From Desulfolinea sp964487745 (lineage in GTDB: Bacteria > Chloroflexota > Anaerolineae > Anaerolineales > Villigracilaceae): 64,000 nt of DNA. Below, in pieces: positions 1 to 8,324 of this stretch (positions within the stretch are counted from its first letter, which is position 1; the number at the start of each line of letters is the position of its first letter). Made by a program: the position numbers and the translations under genes. The notes under the pieces are model-generated. The model made no database searches. It saw only the letters and a program-made list of their open reading frames with translations, and had not been told where the DNA came from. Location of the stretch: assembly GCA_964487745.1 (NCBI GenBank), contig CAZASG010000005.1, forward strand, positions 67,183-131,182, read 5' to 3'.

Positions 1-513
1 GAATTTCTCGATCCATGCCCGGATCATCTCCGGGGTGGACGGGAGAACACCTTCTGTTTTGAAGGCGCCAGCCTCCCAGGCATTGTGGAGTACGCCGATC
101 AGAACCGACATATTCCCCGCGGCGGCGGGCCCCGTAATCTCCATCGGAGCATGATAGTTAGGAATGGGGGTGCCGAAGATCAGGCTATATTCTTCCGGGT
201 GCGTCAGTGCCCAGTTTCGATAGGCGCATGCCGATGCGAAGATCCGCTCGGAGTGAGAAGCATCTTGAAGCGATGTTTGAGAAGCACGCAGGGTATCTCC
301 CATTGAATTATAGGCATCCACGATCAGGGCGGTGACGAGATCATCGCGGCTGGAGAAGTAGTTGTAGATGGCGGGAGCGGTGATATCAAGCGCACGCGCG
401 ATTGCGCGCAACGAAAGCGCCGCCGCGCCTTTTTCTGCGATTTGTTCACGCGCTGTTTCCTTGATCGCGCTTTCAAGATCGGGGTGCTGATCTGAGTGTT
501 TTGGGCGAACCAT
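1..513 (-). CDS. TetR/AcrR family transcriptional regulator (3' end off window)
   Basis: One-component repressor of the TetR family, cut by the left edge after 171 codons. The N-terminal third carries the DNA-binding helix-turn-helix (SLRAIARALDITAPAIYNYF, about residues 34-53), followed by a helical ligand domain with a RNWALTHPEEYSLIFG stretch typical of the WHG-type C-terminal TetR domain. The ATG is chosen because AAGGAG lies just upstream and the protein then starts MVRPKHSD, a usual length before the HTH. A 34-bp palindrome sits directly upstream, so autorepression is likely. The target gene and ligand are not visible. Family assignment is firm; the regulated function is unknown. Confidence 0.88.
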   Translation of the reverse strand, partial: MVRPKHSDQHPDLESAIKETAREQIAEKGAAALSLRAIARALDITAPAIYNYFSSRDDLVTALIVDAYNSMGDTLRASQTSLQDASHSERIFASACAYRNWALTHPEEYSLIFGTPIPNYHAPMEITGPAAAGNMSVLIGVLHNAWEAGAFKTEGVLPSTPEMIRAWIEKF

Positions 514-523
514 AGTATCTCCT

Positions 524-557
524 TAAATGAACGCCGTAAATATACGGTGTTCATTTA
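524..557. promoter_or_regulatory. Near-perfect palindromic operator upstream of tetR-like gene
   Basis: The arms TAAATGAACGCCGTA and TACGGTGTTCATTTA flank a 4-nt AATA centre, with a single mismatch across 15 paired positions. The element covers the region between the start codon and the ribosome binding site of the TetR gene and what would be its promoter. Position and symmetry are those of a TetR autoregulatory operator; binding by this TetR is inference. Confidence 0.75.
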
Positions 558-634
558 GTTTTGTCAAGAAGATGGTAGTTTCTCTGAAACTGAGGTGTCA
601 AAACCATTGGTCAACGCCAGGTATTATTTCTAAA

Positions 635-674
635 ACAACAAAAAAGATGAGCATAAGCTCACCTTTTTTGTTGT
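635..674 (-). terminator. Rho-independent terminator of the TPR-ParB operon
   Basis: On the minus strand the hairpin has arms GGTGAGC and GCTCATC around TTAT, followed by TTTTTTGTTGT. The A/T flanks also pair. It lies 30 bp beyond the stop codon of the TPR-ParB gene. It ends the five-gene minus-strand operon and insulates the TetR gene. Confidence 0.8.
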
Positions 675-704
675 ACGGAGAGATAGGGGGAATATGTTAT
701 GGGT

Positions 705-2603
705 TTATATCGTCGAGTTTTCCATCACCTCCTCTAAAAGCTCTATGAAAGCGGCTTCATGACGAATGAAATCAAAATCCGGATCTTTCTGGATCTTTTC
801 CACAGTCGCCTCTTTCGTGAGTAGGGCATTCTGAAGCAACTCCACAGCCTTGATGGTATTTCCACGAATGGATTCAAAGCAGGCTTGGTTGTAGGCTGTG
901 TCGCGTTCCATTTCTTTGGCGACTTCGGCAAGATGTTCTTCAGCGTTTTCCGGCATATCAATCCGGCGATAATTGCTTGCCAAAGCACAGCGAATAACGG
1001 GATCATCATCGCCCAATATGAGGGCTTGTTCCAGCGCTTCGATGGCGTCCTCATGGCGTTCTGCTACACTATAAACTTGAGCGAGTCGATAGTGATAATC
1101 TCCATTTTTTGGAGCGAGAGCAAGTGCGCGCTGATAGGCTTCGATCGCATTCTCATATTCATAAACGAGGGCATAGTGTTTGCCTAGGCGGCTCCATGCT
1201 TTATCATTTTGCGGATTTTGTGAGGTGACGCTTTGGAAGGTGATGATACGATTTCGAACCTCTTCCTCTGAATAACTTTCTTCACCGTTTTCAAAGCTTG
1301 CGGTTTGTGGTAACGGGAGTTCTTCTTCAGGAGGGGCCTCATCGCTTCTCGAGGGTATTTCATTTTCTGGAAGGAGCGGTTCTTCTTCCTGAACCTTCTC
1401 ATCCGCATCGTCTCGGACCTCAGGCGCAACATCACTTTCATCCAAATAGAATAATGCGACATCTTGCTCTTCCGCGTTTTCCTCCAGATGAGGATCTTCT
1501 TCTTTAGTCTCTTCTGTAATATTTTCTTCGATCTCTGTGACCGTAAAAGTTGTTTCTGATGCAGGCTTTTCCTGCGGAGCGCTCTTGACCAGAGGCTTGC
1601 TTCCGTTATTCTGAGACTCTGTTTTGCCAGATGTCAGGGCGCGCACCAGCGCCTCTGTTTTGCGAACGCTTAGGTCATGGGTCAGTACCTGTTCCAGAAT
1701 CTGAATTTGCTGAGATGCTTTTTCTAAACCCAGCAAGGCGCGTGCATGCCCTGTGCTGATCCGATCCGCATCCAGTGCGCGTTTGACCTTTTCAGGTAGG
1801 TCTAGCTGACGAAGCAGATTTCTCACGGCAACGCTGCTTTTCCCCATACGACGAGCGATCTCTTCAGGGGAGAGGTCATATTCGTCGCGAAGCTGCGTGT
1901 AGGCTTCAGCCTGCTCGAGCGGTGAAAGGCTGAGACGTTGTACATTTTCGATGAGGGCCAACTCAAGGCGTTCTTGCTCGCTTACTTTTCGGATCACTAC
2001 AGGGACGGTCGCGAGCCCAACTTGGCGAGCTGCTTCCAGGCGGCGTTCTCCAGAGATGAGAATATAGTGCCCTTCTTCGCCATTTGGGCTAACGATGAGC
2101 GGCTGAATGATGCCGTGCTCGCGCACCGATTCAACCAGATCGTGGACACTAATGCGCAGACGCGGCTGCCTCGGGTTTACGTAAATCTTTTCGATTTTGA
2201 GCTGGGCAAAGCTGGGATGGGCAGATGAATTTGAAGCGGAAGCAAGCCCAGGCTCCACGGACGATGCCGTGGAACCTGTCTCTGCAACTTTCAAAGACTC
2301 AGCTTCTTGATATGCATTTTGTGCTTCTCGCATATTGTCCATTTGCATATAGAGGTCTCCGAGCTGATCCCATAGAACGATCTTTTCTTTGGAATCAGCA
2401 GTGGTTTCGATGCAACTCAGATAGGCTTCGGCAGCCTCAAAAAGTGCGCCCGTTTGAGCATAGGCATTTGCCAGATTTTGCATGGCAGGAGTGAACTTTT
2501 TGTTGATCTCGACTGCCTGACGATATGCGAGAATTGCCTGAGAATAAGCACCTGCATTGGAATGAAGGATACCCAGCTCATTCCAGATAATGTATTCTTT
2601 CAT
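705..2603 (-). CDS. TPR-ParB-TPR fusion protein
   Basis: A 632-residue protein joining three parts. Residues 1-105 are a three-TPR module beginning YIIWNELG. Residues 134-325 are a complete ParB/Spo0J-type region: ParB_N with GERRLEAAR at 185-193, the ENVQR box at 219-223, and the HTH at about 243-265 (SPEEIARRMGKSSVAVRNLL). An acidic Glu/Pro linker (about 365-445) leads to C-terminal TPRs (about 465-590). In ParB proteins GERR helps bind CTP and the HTH binds parS; both look intact. No parA lies nearby, so a chromosome-segregation role is doubtful. It is the last gene of the operon, 30 bp after the preceding stop, with AAAGGAG before the ATG. The fold is certain; the function is unknown. Confidence 0.9.
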   Translation of the reverse strand: MKEYIIWNELGILHSNAGAYSQAILAYRQAVEINKKFTPAMQNLANAYAQTGALFEAAEAYLSCIETTADSKEKIVLWDQLGDLYMQMDNMREAQNAYQEAESLKVAETGSTASSVEPGLASASNSSAHPSFAQLKIEKIYVNPRQPRLRISVHDLVESVREHGIIQPLIVSPNGEEGHYILISGERRLEAARQVGLATVPVVIRKVSEQERLELALIENVQRLSLSPLEQAEAYTQLRDEYDLSPEEIARRMGKSSVAVRNLLRQLDLPEKVKRALDADRISTGHARALLGLEKASQQIQILEQVLTHDLSVRKTEALVRALTSGKTESQNNGSKPLVKSAPQEKPASETTFTVTEIEENITEETKEEDPHLEENAEEQDVALFYLDESDVAPEVRDDADEKVQEEEPLLPENEIPSRSDEAPPEEELPLPQTASFENGEESYSEEEVRNRIITFQSVTSQNPQNDKAWSRLGKHYALVYEYENAIEAYQRALALAPKNGDYHYRLAQVYSVAERHEDAIEALEQALILGDDDPVIRCALASNYRRIDMPENAEEHLAEVAKEMERDTAYNQACFESIRGNTIKAVELLQNALLTKEATVEKIQKDPDFDFIRHEAAFIELLEEVMENSTI

Positions 2604-2633
2604 CGCGTTTCTCCTTTTGGGAGAACAGGCTGC

Positions 2634-4757
2634 TTAGGATTTTTCTGTGCTCAAAAGTCCTTGACGAGTCCAGTTCTCTAAGGTGATGTTTTCAGTGTCG
2701 AGTTCATCGGCTTTGCGGTAAGCTTCTTTTGCCTGGTCGTAATCTTTCATGGCGCGGTAAGCATTCCCGATATTGTTCCAGGTTTTGATCCGTGTTGCGT
2801 TGTCGTCAAGGTAGGAAATGCTCTGTTCATAGAGTTTTACAGCTTCTGCGAAATTGCCTTTTTGCATGTGTAAGAGAGCAAGGTTATGCATTACTGCGCC
2901 GTAATCACTGTCGAGCTCAAGCGCTTTTTTGTAGGCAATTAGTGCTCCATCCAGAATATCTTCAGTGAAGAAAATATTGCCCATCTCGCCCCAAACAGAG
3001 GCATTTGCCAGCGCGTCAGCGTGACCGTTTCCGTTGCCGTTACCATTGCCATTTGCAGGAGTGGTAGCAGCCGCTGGTTCTTCTGTGATTTCCTCTTCGA
3101 GTTCGGCAAGGGCTTCTACTTCATCGACATCCTCGGCTTCGCTCACGGTGAGCTCTTCCTCAGTTTCTACGACAGGTTCTTCAGCGATCACTTCAGTTTC
3201 GCTCACAGCGAACTCTTCTTCAGCTTTTTCTTCTATCTCTTCGATAGACTCTTCGGCAATAACCTCAGGAATGATCTCTTCCTCTTTGTCGATCTCTGCC
3301 AAGACCTCTTCTTCAATTTCTGCAGCAAGCTCTTCGACGATAGCTTTAGTTTCGTCTTCGTCTACAGCGAGCTCTTCTTTTGCATCTTCTTCGATCTCTG
3401 CGACGGGTTCTTCGGCAACAGCCTCTGCTTCAATTGAAAGAAGCTCTTCTTCAACCTCTTCGACAGACTCTTCTGCGATGGGCTCTTCAGCAACAACCTC
3501 AGCCTCGCTCATTACAGGTTCTTCAGTAGCGGCTTCCACTTCAGTTGAAAGAAGTTTTTCTCCAGCCTCTATGACAGGCTCTTCTGTGATGGCTTCAGCC
3601 TCACTCATCACAGGTTCTTCTTCAATTTCTGCAACCAGCTCTTCGGCGATGGTCTCATCTTCGTTCACAGCGAATTCTTCTGCAGCCTCTTCTTCGATTT
3701 CTGCGATAACGGCTTCCGTCTCAGTTGAAAGAGGTTCTTCTTCGACCTCGGCAACAGGTTCTTCCGCGACAATCTCTGTTTGACTCATGACGAGATCTTC
3801 TGCTGTTTCTCCTTCTTGTTCGTCATCATCGTCATCTTGCTCAGAAAGCGCTAACCATTTGTGTTTGATGATTTCGTCCGCTTCTTGCGCTTCTGACAGA
3901 TCATCTACTTCTTCTTCGAGGTCTTCTAAACTGAGTGTCTCATCCTCAATATATTCTTTTGCAGTGTCTGTTGTCGCATCTGCGTCAAGCGCTATCTCTT
4001 GTGAGATCTCGCTGATCAATTCATCTACGCTGGCTTCGAGTTCGGGATCATCTTCGCCGAGCATCGGGATCAGGTCTTTGGCTATTGCAGCAGGCACGGG
4101 AGGGGCTTCGTTGACCTCTTCCACTTCTTCAGCGCCACCGACGTCTTCCGCGACAGCTGTATCGATGGCAGCTTCCGCTTGGGCGCTGTTACGTACATCC
4201 TTGTCCAATGCAGACATAGTGTTCTCGATCCAGGATGCGAAGGCACCTTTGGCCTTTTTCTCAATGGGTTCTTCGAGCCCCTCCTCTTCTGCGCTGAGGG
4301 TAGCCTCAGCTTCAAGGGTGACCTCTTCCTCTTGAGTGGTCTCTGCCAAGACCTCTTCTTCGGCTTCTGTCACGTCCAGCATATCGTCAGGGATCTCTGA
4401 AAGGATGACTGCCAGATCATCTTGATAGAGAGGGTTTTCGGGGTCCAGTGCGGCTGCACGCTCGAAAGCGAGCAATGTGTTTTTGTCGTCTTCGAGCATT
4501 TGATATGCGATGCCCAGTTGATGCCAGCTTACAGCCTTCTCATTGAAGTCCTCGAAAAGCTCTATGCTGCGTTGATAGTGGGGAATCGCCTTTCCGGGTT
4601 CAGATAAGCGAACGTAAGCGGTAGCAAGATTGCTTTGCGCTCGCCCCGATTTTGGGGCAAGGTCTATCGCCTTTTTATATGCACCGAGTGCTTGTTCATA
4701 CTCGCCGACATTGATATGGATATTTCCTAATTCGTTCCAAAGTTGATGCTCACTCAT
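2634..4757 (-). CDS. TPR protein with long acidic repeat linker
   Basis: A 707-residue soluble protein. Residues 1-115 form a three-TPR module (LWNELGNIHINVGEYEQALG). Residues 125-565 are an extremely acidic, low-complexity region of degenerate EEPVAEIEEE-like repeats. An Asn-Gly run then leads to a second three-TPR module (582-690). The two terminal modules resemble each other and those in the neighbouring genes, so this looks like a scaffold with two protein-binding heads on an extended charged tether. No enzymatic motif is visible. AAGGAG precedes the ATG. It is the fourth gene of the minus-strand operon. Role is inferred from architecture only. Confidence 0.85.
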   Translation of the reverse strand: MSEHQLWNELGNIHINVGEYEQALGAYKKAIDLAPKSGRAQSNLATAYVRLSEPGKAIPHYQRSIELFEDFNEKAVSWHQLGIAYQMLEDDKNTLLAFERAAALDPENPLYQDDLAVILSEIPDDMLDVTEAEEEVLAETTQEEEVTLEAEATLSAEEEGLEEPIEKKAKGAFASWIENTMSALDKDVRNSAQAEAAIDTAVAEDVGGAEEVEEVNEAPPVPAAIAKDLIPMLGEDDPELEASVDELISEISQEIALDADATTDTAKEYIEDETLSLEDLEEEVDDLSEAQEADEIIKHKWLALSEQDDDDDEQEGETAEDLVMSQTEIVAEEPVAEVEEEPLSTETEAVIAEIEEEAAEEFAVNEDETIAEELVAEIEEEPVMSEAEAITEEPVIEAGEKLLSTEVEAATEEPVMSEAEVVAEEPIAEESVEEVEEELLSIEAEAVAEEPVAEIEEDAKEELAVDEDETKAIVEELAAEIEEEVLAEIDKEEEIIPEVIAEESIEEIEEKAEEEFAVSETEVIAEEPVVETEEELTVSEAEDVDEVEALAELEEEITEEPAAATTPANGNGNGNGNGHADALANASVWGEMGNIFFTEDILDGALIAYKKALELDSDYGAVMHNLALLHMQKGNFAEAVKLYEQSISYLDDNATRIKTWNNIGNAYRAMKDYDQAKEAYRKADELDTENITLENWTRQGLLSTEKS
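3018..4385 (-). repeat. Degenerate Glu-rich coding repeats and (Asn-Gly)n run
   Basis: The middle of the acidic TPR gene is built of loosely repeated units encoding strings such as EEPV, EIEEE, SEAE and VAEE, ending with a short NGNGNGNGNG tract near 3027-3056. The opposite strand therefore shows long Ser-rich open frames that are not genes. Such tracts change length easily by recombination. Confidence 0.7.
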
Positions 4758-4857
4758 TTTCTTTCTCCTTCTACTTATGAGCTAGGATTTACAAGTTGGT
4801 CGTACGCTGTTCTTTATTTATTATTGAAGTAGGTTTGAGTCTTTCTTGCTGAGTTTC

Positions 4858-4896
4858 TCAGTGAATTCGATTTACCTGGATAATATTCTTTTTCAT
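4858..4896 (-). other. Possible 12-codon mini-ORF with strong ribosome binding site
   Basis: Between two TPR genes, AGAAAGGAGACT precedes an ATG that opens the 12-residue frame MKKNIIQVNRIH and then stops. It may be a leader peptide coupling translation along the operon, or the remnant of a lost gene start. Only the Shine-Dalgarno sequence supports it. Confidence 0.2.
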
Positions 4897-4928
4897 AGTC
4901 TCCTTTCTGGATATTCTGCCAAACATCC

Positions 4929-7067
4929 TTACTGTGTGTAGCAGTTGCTGAGCAAGCTCTGCCTCGCACGAGAAAGCATGCTGTTGTTCTTGATCGGATC
5001 AAGAACCCGGGCTCTTTCGTACGCTGCTACAGCGAGGGAGTGCTCGTTAAGACGTCGGTATGCATTGCCTAGTTGATTCCAGGACAAAGCTTTATCTTTT
5101 TTGGCCTGAAAGAGCTGGATGCTTTTTTCATAAAGCGGAACGGCATCTTTATAGAGACCGGTGAACATGTAGGCGATCCCTAATTTGTAATAAGACCATC
5201 CGTTTTCGGGTTCGAGCTCTATTGCCACTTGAAAAGCATCCTCTGCCAGGTCGTACATGTGGTTACGAATATAAAAGGCGCCAAGCTCTAACCAGTAATT
5301 GATATTTCGGGCTTGTTTATTGGTTTCCAGAACCTTTCGCAGCATTCTGCTGCGGGTGACTTTTGCTTTACTTTTTATTGTGGTGCCAGGCTTTTTAGGC
5401 ACGATCGCTTTGATTTTCTCAGGTTTTTTTACTGTCTTTGTCAGTGATTGCGTCTCTTTACCCTTTGATGATGCCTCCAAAAGAATGGGCCCAGGGGTAG
5501 TACGATTTTCTTCAAGAAGTGCTCGTTTTTTGAAAATCTTTTCAGCTTCGCGATATGCCCGCACCGATGCAGTATATTTGCCTGATGCGCGATAAGTGTC
5601 GCCAAGTCTGTAGTAGGCGTGGACTTTATCTTCGTCGTTTCGGAATATTTGTGTGCTTTTAATGAAGAGCACAGCAGCCTTGTTATATTCCTTCAATTGT
5701 GAATAGATCAATGCCATATTGGCATATGCCCAACCAAAATTTTTGTCCAGATCAATTGCCCGATAATAAGATCGGATTGCCTCTGAGTAACTCTTTTGGT
5801 GATACTGGATGTTTCCAAGCAGGTTCCAACTCAATGCTTGTTTGGGATCAAGGTCGAGAGCGCATTTGATTGCTTTCAGCGCAACGCTCTGCACCCCGAA
5901 CTGGCTGATCTTTACCCAAACATCTCTTTGGTAAGGATTGATTTCCACTGACTTTGTGTAGCACTCTGTGGATTTGGGATAATTACCTGCAATAGAGTAG
6001 GCTTTACCCAATCCTTTCCATGCACGTGAAAAATTTTCTTTAAGATCAATTGCTTTTTGAAAGGCATCAATACTTTTCTCAAGAAGGTTCAATTGCAGAA
6101 AAGATTCTGCGGCGCCGCACCAACTTGCTGCATTAAGTCGGTCTCTTTCAAGCGCATATTGATAGGCTGCAAGAGCATCATCGAAGAGGAATAATGCAGC
6201 GTATAAATTTCCGAGATTGTTCAATGATGTGCTGTTTCTGAAATTGGATTTCGAGATTTCGAGGTTGGGATCAAGCTCATCGTTTTCCTGGTTGAGCTCT
6301 GTCTTTATCAGGGTATAGGCGATATGTGCTTCGGTTGAAAAGGGTTCGTTGTTTACTAAGTTTGCAACTTCTTTTGCTTTTGTAGCAAAACGCAGGGCCT
6401 TCTTATATCTTTTCTGGCGAAAATAAAAGAGCGCCAACTTCACTAAAAGCCGAGAACGCTTGAGCAGCCCCCTCACGTCATCGCGAATATCCAGTGAGAG
6501 CAATTCTCTGGGTGAAGTCTTGATGAAATACTCGTTCGGATAGCTGGATTGATTTTTGAATACTCTCCAGGTCGTGGTCGCGATGCGTGACCAGATCGTC
6601 TTCCACGGGGTCTTCTCTGAGAAGTCAAAAAACTTGTGTTGAATATCCCAATCTACTGGGGCTTTCGCAACGTAGTCGATAAAATCTTCCTGGGTGATCC
6701 AGTAAACAATTCGAACACGATTGTTGATGAGGAAGTCGCTATGCTCACTGATTGCATCATAAAGGTTGGCATCTGAGCTGAACGTCAGGTGCATCATGAA
6801 GAAGATCGTCTCGTCCCAGGCTGATTTTCCGAAAACTTCTTCAGCAAGATTATTGTCTCCGTCCGCATCAGGGGTAATATGCGTCACATGTTGTCCGCGT
6901 TTGTTTATTTGGCTTTCCAATGCGGTCACGGCTTCGGCACCACTGGCTGCTGTCTCGTAGATAGCAAAAAGAACAGCTGGGCGCTGCCACTTTGTTGCAA
7001 AGGTTAGAGCATCGTAGATGCGCGTTATTTCTTTTTCAATGAGAGAGTTTTTTTCTTTATCAGCCAT
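4929..7067 (-). CDS. TPR protein with N-terminal pseudo-NTPase-like domain
   Basis: A 712-residue protein, third gene of the operon. The ATG at 7067 (MADKEKNSL) is preferred over an in-frame ATG 51 bp upstream because it overlaps the ATPase stop codon by 8 bp. Residues 1-170 (RPAVLFAIYETAASGAEAV, then VRIVYWITQEDF and WDIQHKFFDF) recall a P-loop fold lacking a Walker A motif. The same region occurs in the TPR protein at 12128-13309. About ten TPRs follow, interrupted by a basic Lys/Pro linker (around residues 510-555), and the last three form the module found in the adjacent genes. A sensor or adaptor role is inferred; the TPR assignment is secure. Confidence 0.85.
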   Translation of the reverse strand: MADKEKNSLIEKEITRIYDALTFATKWQRPAVLFAIYETAASGAEAVTALESQINKRGQHVTHITPDADGDNNLAEEVFGKSAWDETIFFMMHLTFSSDANLYDAISEHSDFLINNRVRIVYWITQEDFIDYVAKAPVDWDIQHKFFDFSEKTPWKTIWSRIATTTWRVFKNQSSYPNEYFIKTSPRELLSLDIRDDVRGLLKRSRLLVKLALFYFRQKRYKKALRFATKAKEVANLVNNEPFSTEAHIAYTLIKTELNQENDELDPNLEISKSNFRNSTSLNNLGNLYAALFLFDDALAAYQYALERDRLNAASWCGAAESFLQLNLLEKSIDAFQKAIDLKENFSRAWKGLGKAYSIAGNYPKSTECYTKSVEINPYQRDVWVKISQFGVQSVALKAIKCALDLDPKQALSWNLLGNIQYHQKSYSEAIRSYYRAIDLDKNFGWAYANMALIYSQLKEYNKAAVLFIKSTQIFRNDEDKVHAYYRLGDTYRASGKYTASVRAYREAEKIFKKRALLEENRTTPGPILLEASSKGKETQSLTKTVKKPEKIKAIVPKKPGTTIKSKAKVTRSRMLRKVLETNKQARNINYWLELGAFYIRNHMYDLAEDAFQVAIELEPENGWSYYKLGIAYMFTGLYKDAVPLYEKSIQLFQAKKDKALSWNQLGNAYRRLNEHSLAVAAYERARVLDPIKNNSMLSRARQSLLSNCYTQ

Positions 7068-8319
7068 CGAGTAATTTCCTGAGGGTAGGATGAATATCGC
7101 ACCAGTTTTCACCATCACGATATTCCAGAATTGCTAATAGTTGAAGTAACGGACGCAAACGCCCAACAAACTCAAGCTTTTTAGTCTTATGGATCGTTTT
7201 GAGAAGCTTCATATCTTCCTTGTCGAGAATGCGACGATATTCGTTGCGAATCTCTGATGCTGCCCATTCCACATCTATAGCTTCGACTTTCTCTGCGTTG
7301 CGGCGACGTGCATGCCCGATCGATGTGCGCATCATCCGGGCTAGTTCTCTGAAAACACCTCCGCTGTAGTAAATGCAAAGGTCTAGTGCTTCGGGTGTAA
7401 TAAGTGATGAATCCATGCGCAGATTAATGAACTTCTTCAGGGCGGCATATCCATCGTGGTTAATCTCTTCTCCGGATAACGTCGAGAGATTGATGTTGGG
7501 TAGAAAAACTGCGCGGTCCCGAATAGCATCAAATTCTTTGCTGTAAAAAAGGGCACTGGAAACCGTGTAAACGATTGCGCAATTAGGCTGTGTCATGATC
7601 TCGCGATGATCGTGGAATATTGCACGCGCCCTGTCCAAATCAGGCTTGTCCATATCGTCGATCAAGACTAAGGGGAAGCGTCCTTCTTTTTTGTAAATTG
7701 CAGAGGTGATTGCATCAATAACGGCGATCAGCCCGGTGATGTCTTTGTCAAAAGTTTGCCGAATCTCCACGCGCGTTGCTGGCTCAAGCTTCATCTTCAA
7801 GGCGGCATTTGCAAAAAAGGCATCAAGCCCGGCACCAATTTCAAACCCGGAGATGCGTCCGTCTGCAATAGTCTGGATTTCGTGTTCCACTTTGCCTTTC
7901 CAACTGTCCAACTCCTTAAGCAGCTGCTCAGGTAATTCTCCGTTTGTCTTGCGGTATTCCCGGTATAAGCGTCCGCCGATGGCCAAAAGAACATCTCTAA
8001 AATCCAGGTCAATAATGTCGGCTTCATGACGAATACTAAAGTTGATTGCCCAGTATTTCTTGCGAATTTCGGGATCGTTTAAGAGATGTAGTAATTCTGT
8101 CGATTTTCCGCAGCCTCTGTGCCCCGAAAAGAAAAATTTAGGTGGTTTATAAAAGGGGGCTAATAATGCATCTTTTAGTTCAGCAATAGGATTGCTGCTT
8201 CGGTTCACATAAAACGGATTTGCTTGGCCGCTTTCTGACGGGCGTAATGGCAAGTCAAGTTCAAAATTCAACCAGGCTCGATCAAAGTCTTTTGCTTTTT
8301 CGTAATTTAGCTTATTCAT
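7060..8319 (-). CDS. AAA/STAND-like P-loop ATPase
   Basis: A 419-residue predicted ATPase. Walker A is GHRGCGKST at residues 66-74. Walker B is the hydrophobic strand FPLVLIDDMDK near 215-225, with acidic residues for Mg and catalysis. A C-terminal helical and possibly winged-helix region (RRNAEKVEAIDVEWAASEIR) follows, as in Orc/Cdc6-like and STAND-type NTPases. It starts 5 bp after the MraZ-like stop codon and overlaps the following TPR gene by 8 bp, so translational coupling is likely. It is the only intact motor in the operon and probably drives nucleotide-dependent switching of the TPR partners, which is inference. Confidence 0.88.
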   Translation of the reverse strand: MNKLNYEKAKDFDRAWLNFELDLPLRPSESGQANPFYVNRSSNPIAELKDALLAPFYKPPKFFFSGHRGCGKSTELLHLLNDPEIRKKYWAINFSIRHEADIIDLDFRDVLLAIGGRLYREYRKTNGELPEQLLKELDSWKGKVEHEIQTIADGRISGFEIGAGLDAFFANAALKMKLEPATRVEIRQTFDKDITGLIAVIDAITSAIYKKEGRFPLVLIDDMDKPDLDRARAIFHDHREIMTQPNCAIVYTVSSALFYSKEFDAIRDRAVFLPNINLSTLSGEEINHDGYAALKKFINLRMDSSLITPEALDLCIYYSGGVFRELARMMRTSIGHARRRNAEKVEAIDVEWAASEIRNEYRRILDKEDMKLLKTIHKTKKLEFVGRLRPLLQLLAILEYRDGENWCDIHPTLRKLLDG

Positions 8320-8324
8320 TGGCG

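Noticed and set aside
3021..4335. Long Ser-rich open frames on the plus strand opposite the acidic TPR gene
   Set aside because: They are the antisense of Glu-rich repeats (gaa/gag read as Ser/Phe codons), have no ribosome binding sites, and show low-complexity sequence only.
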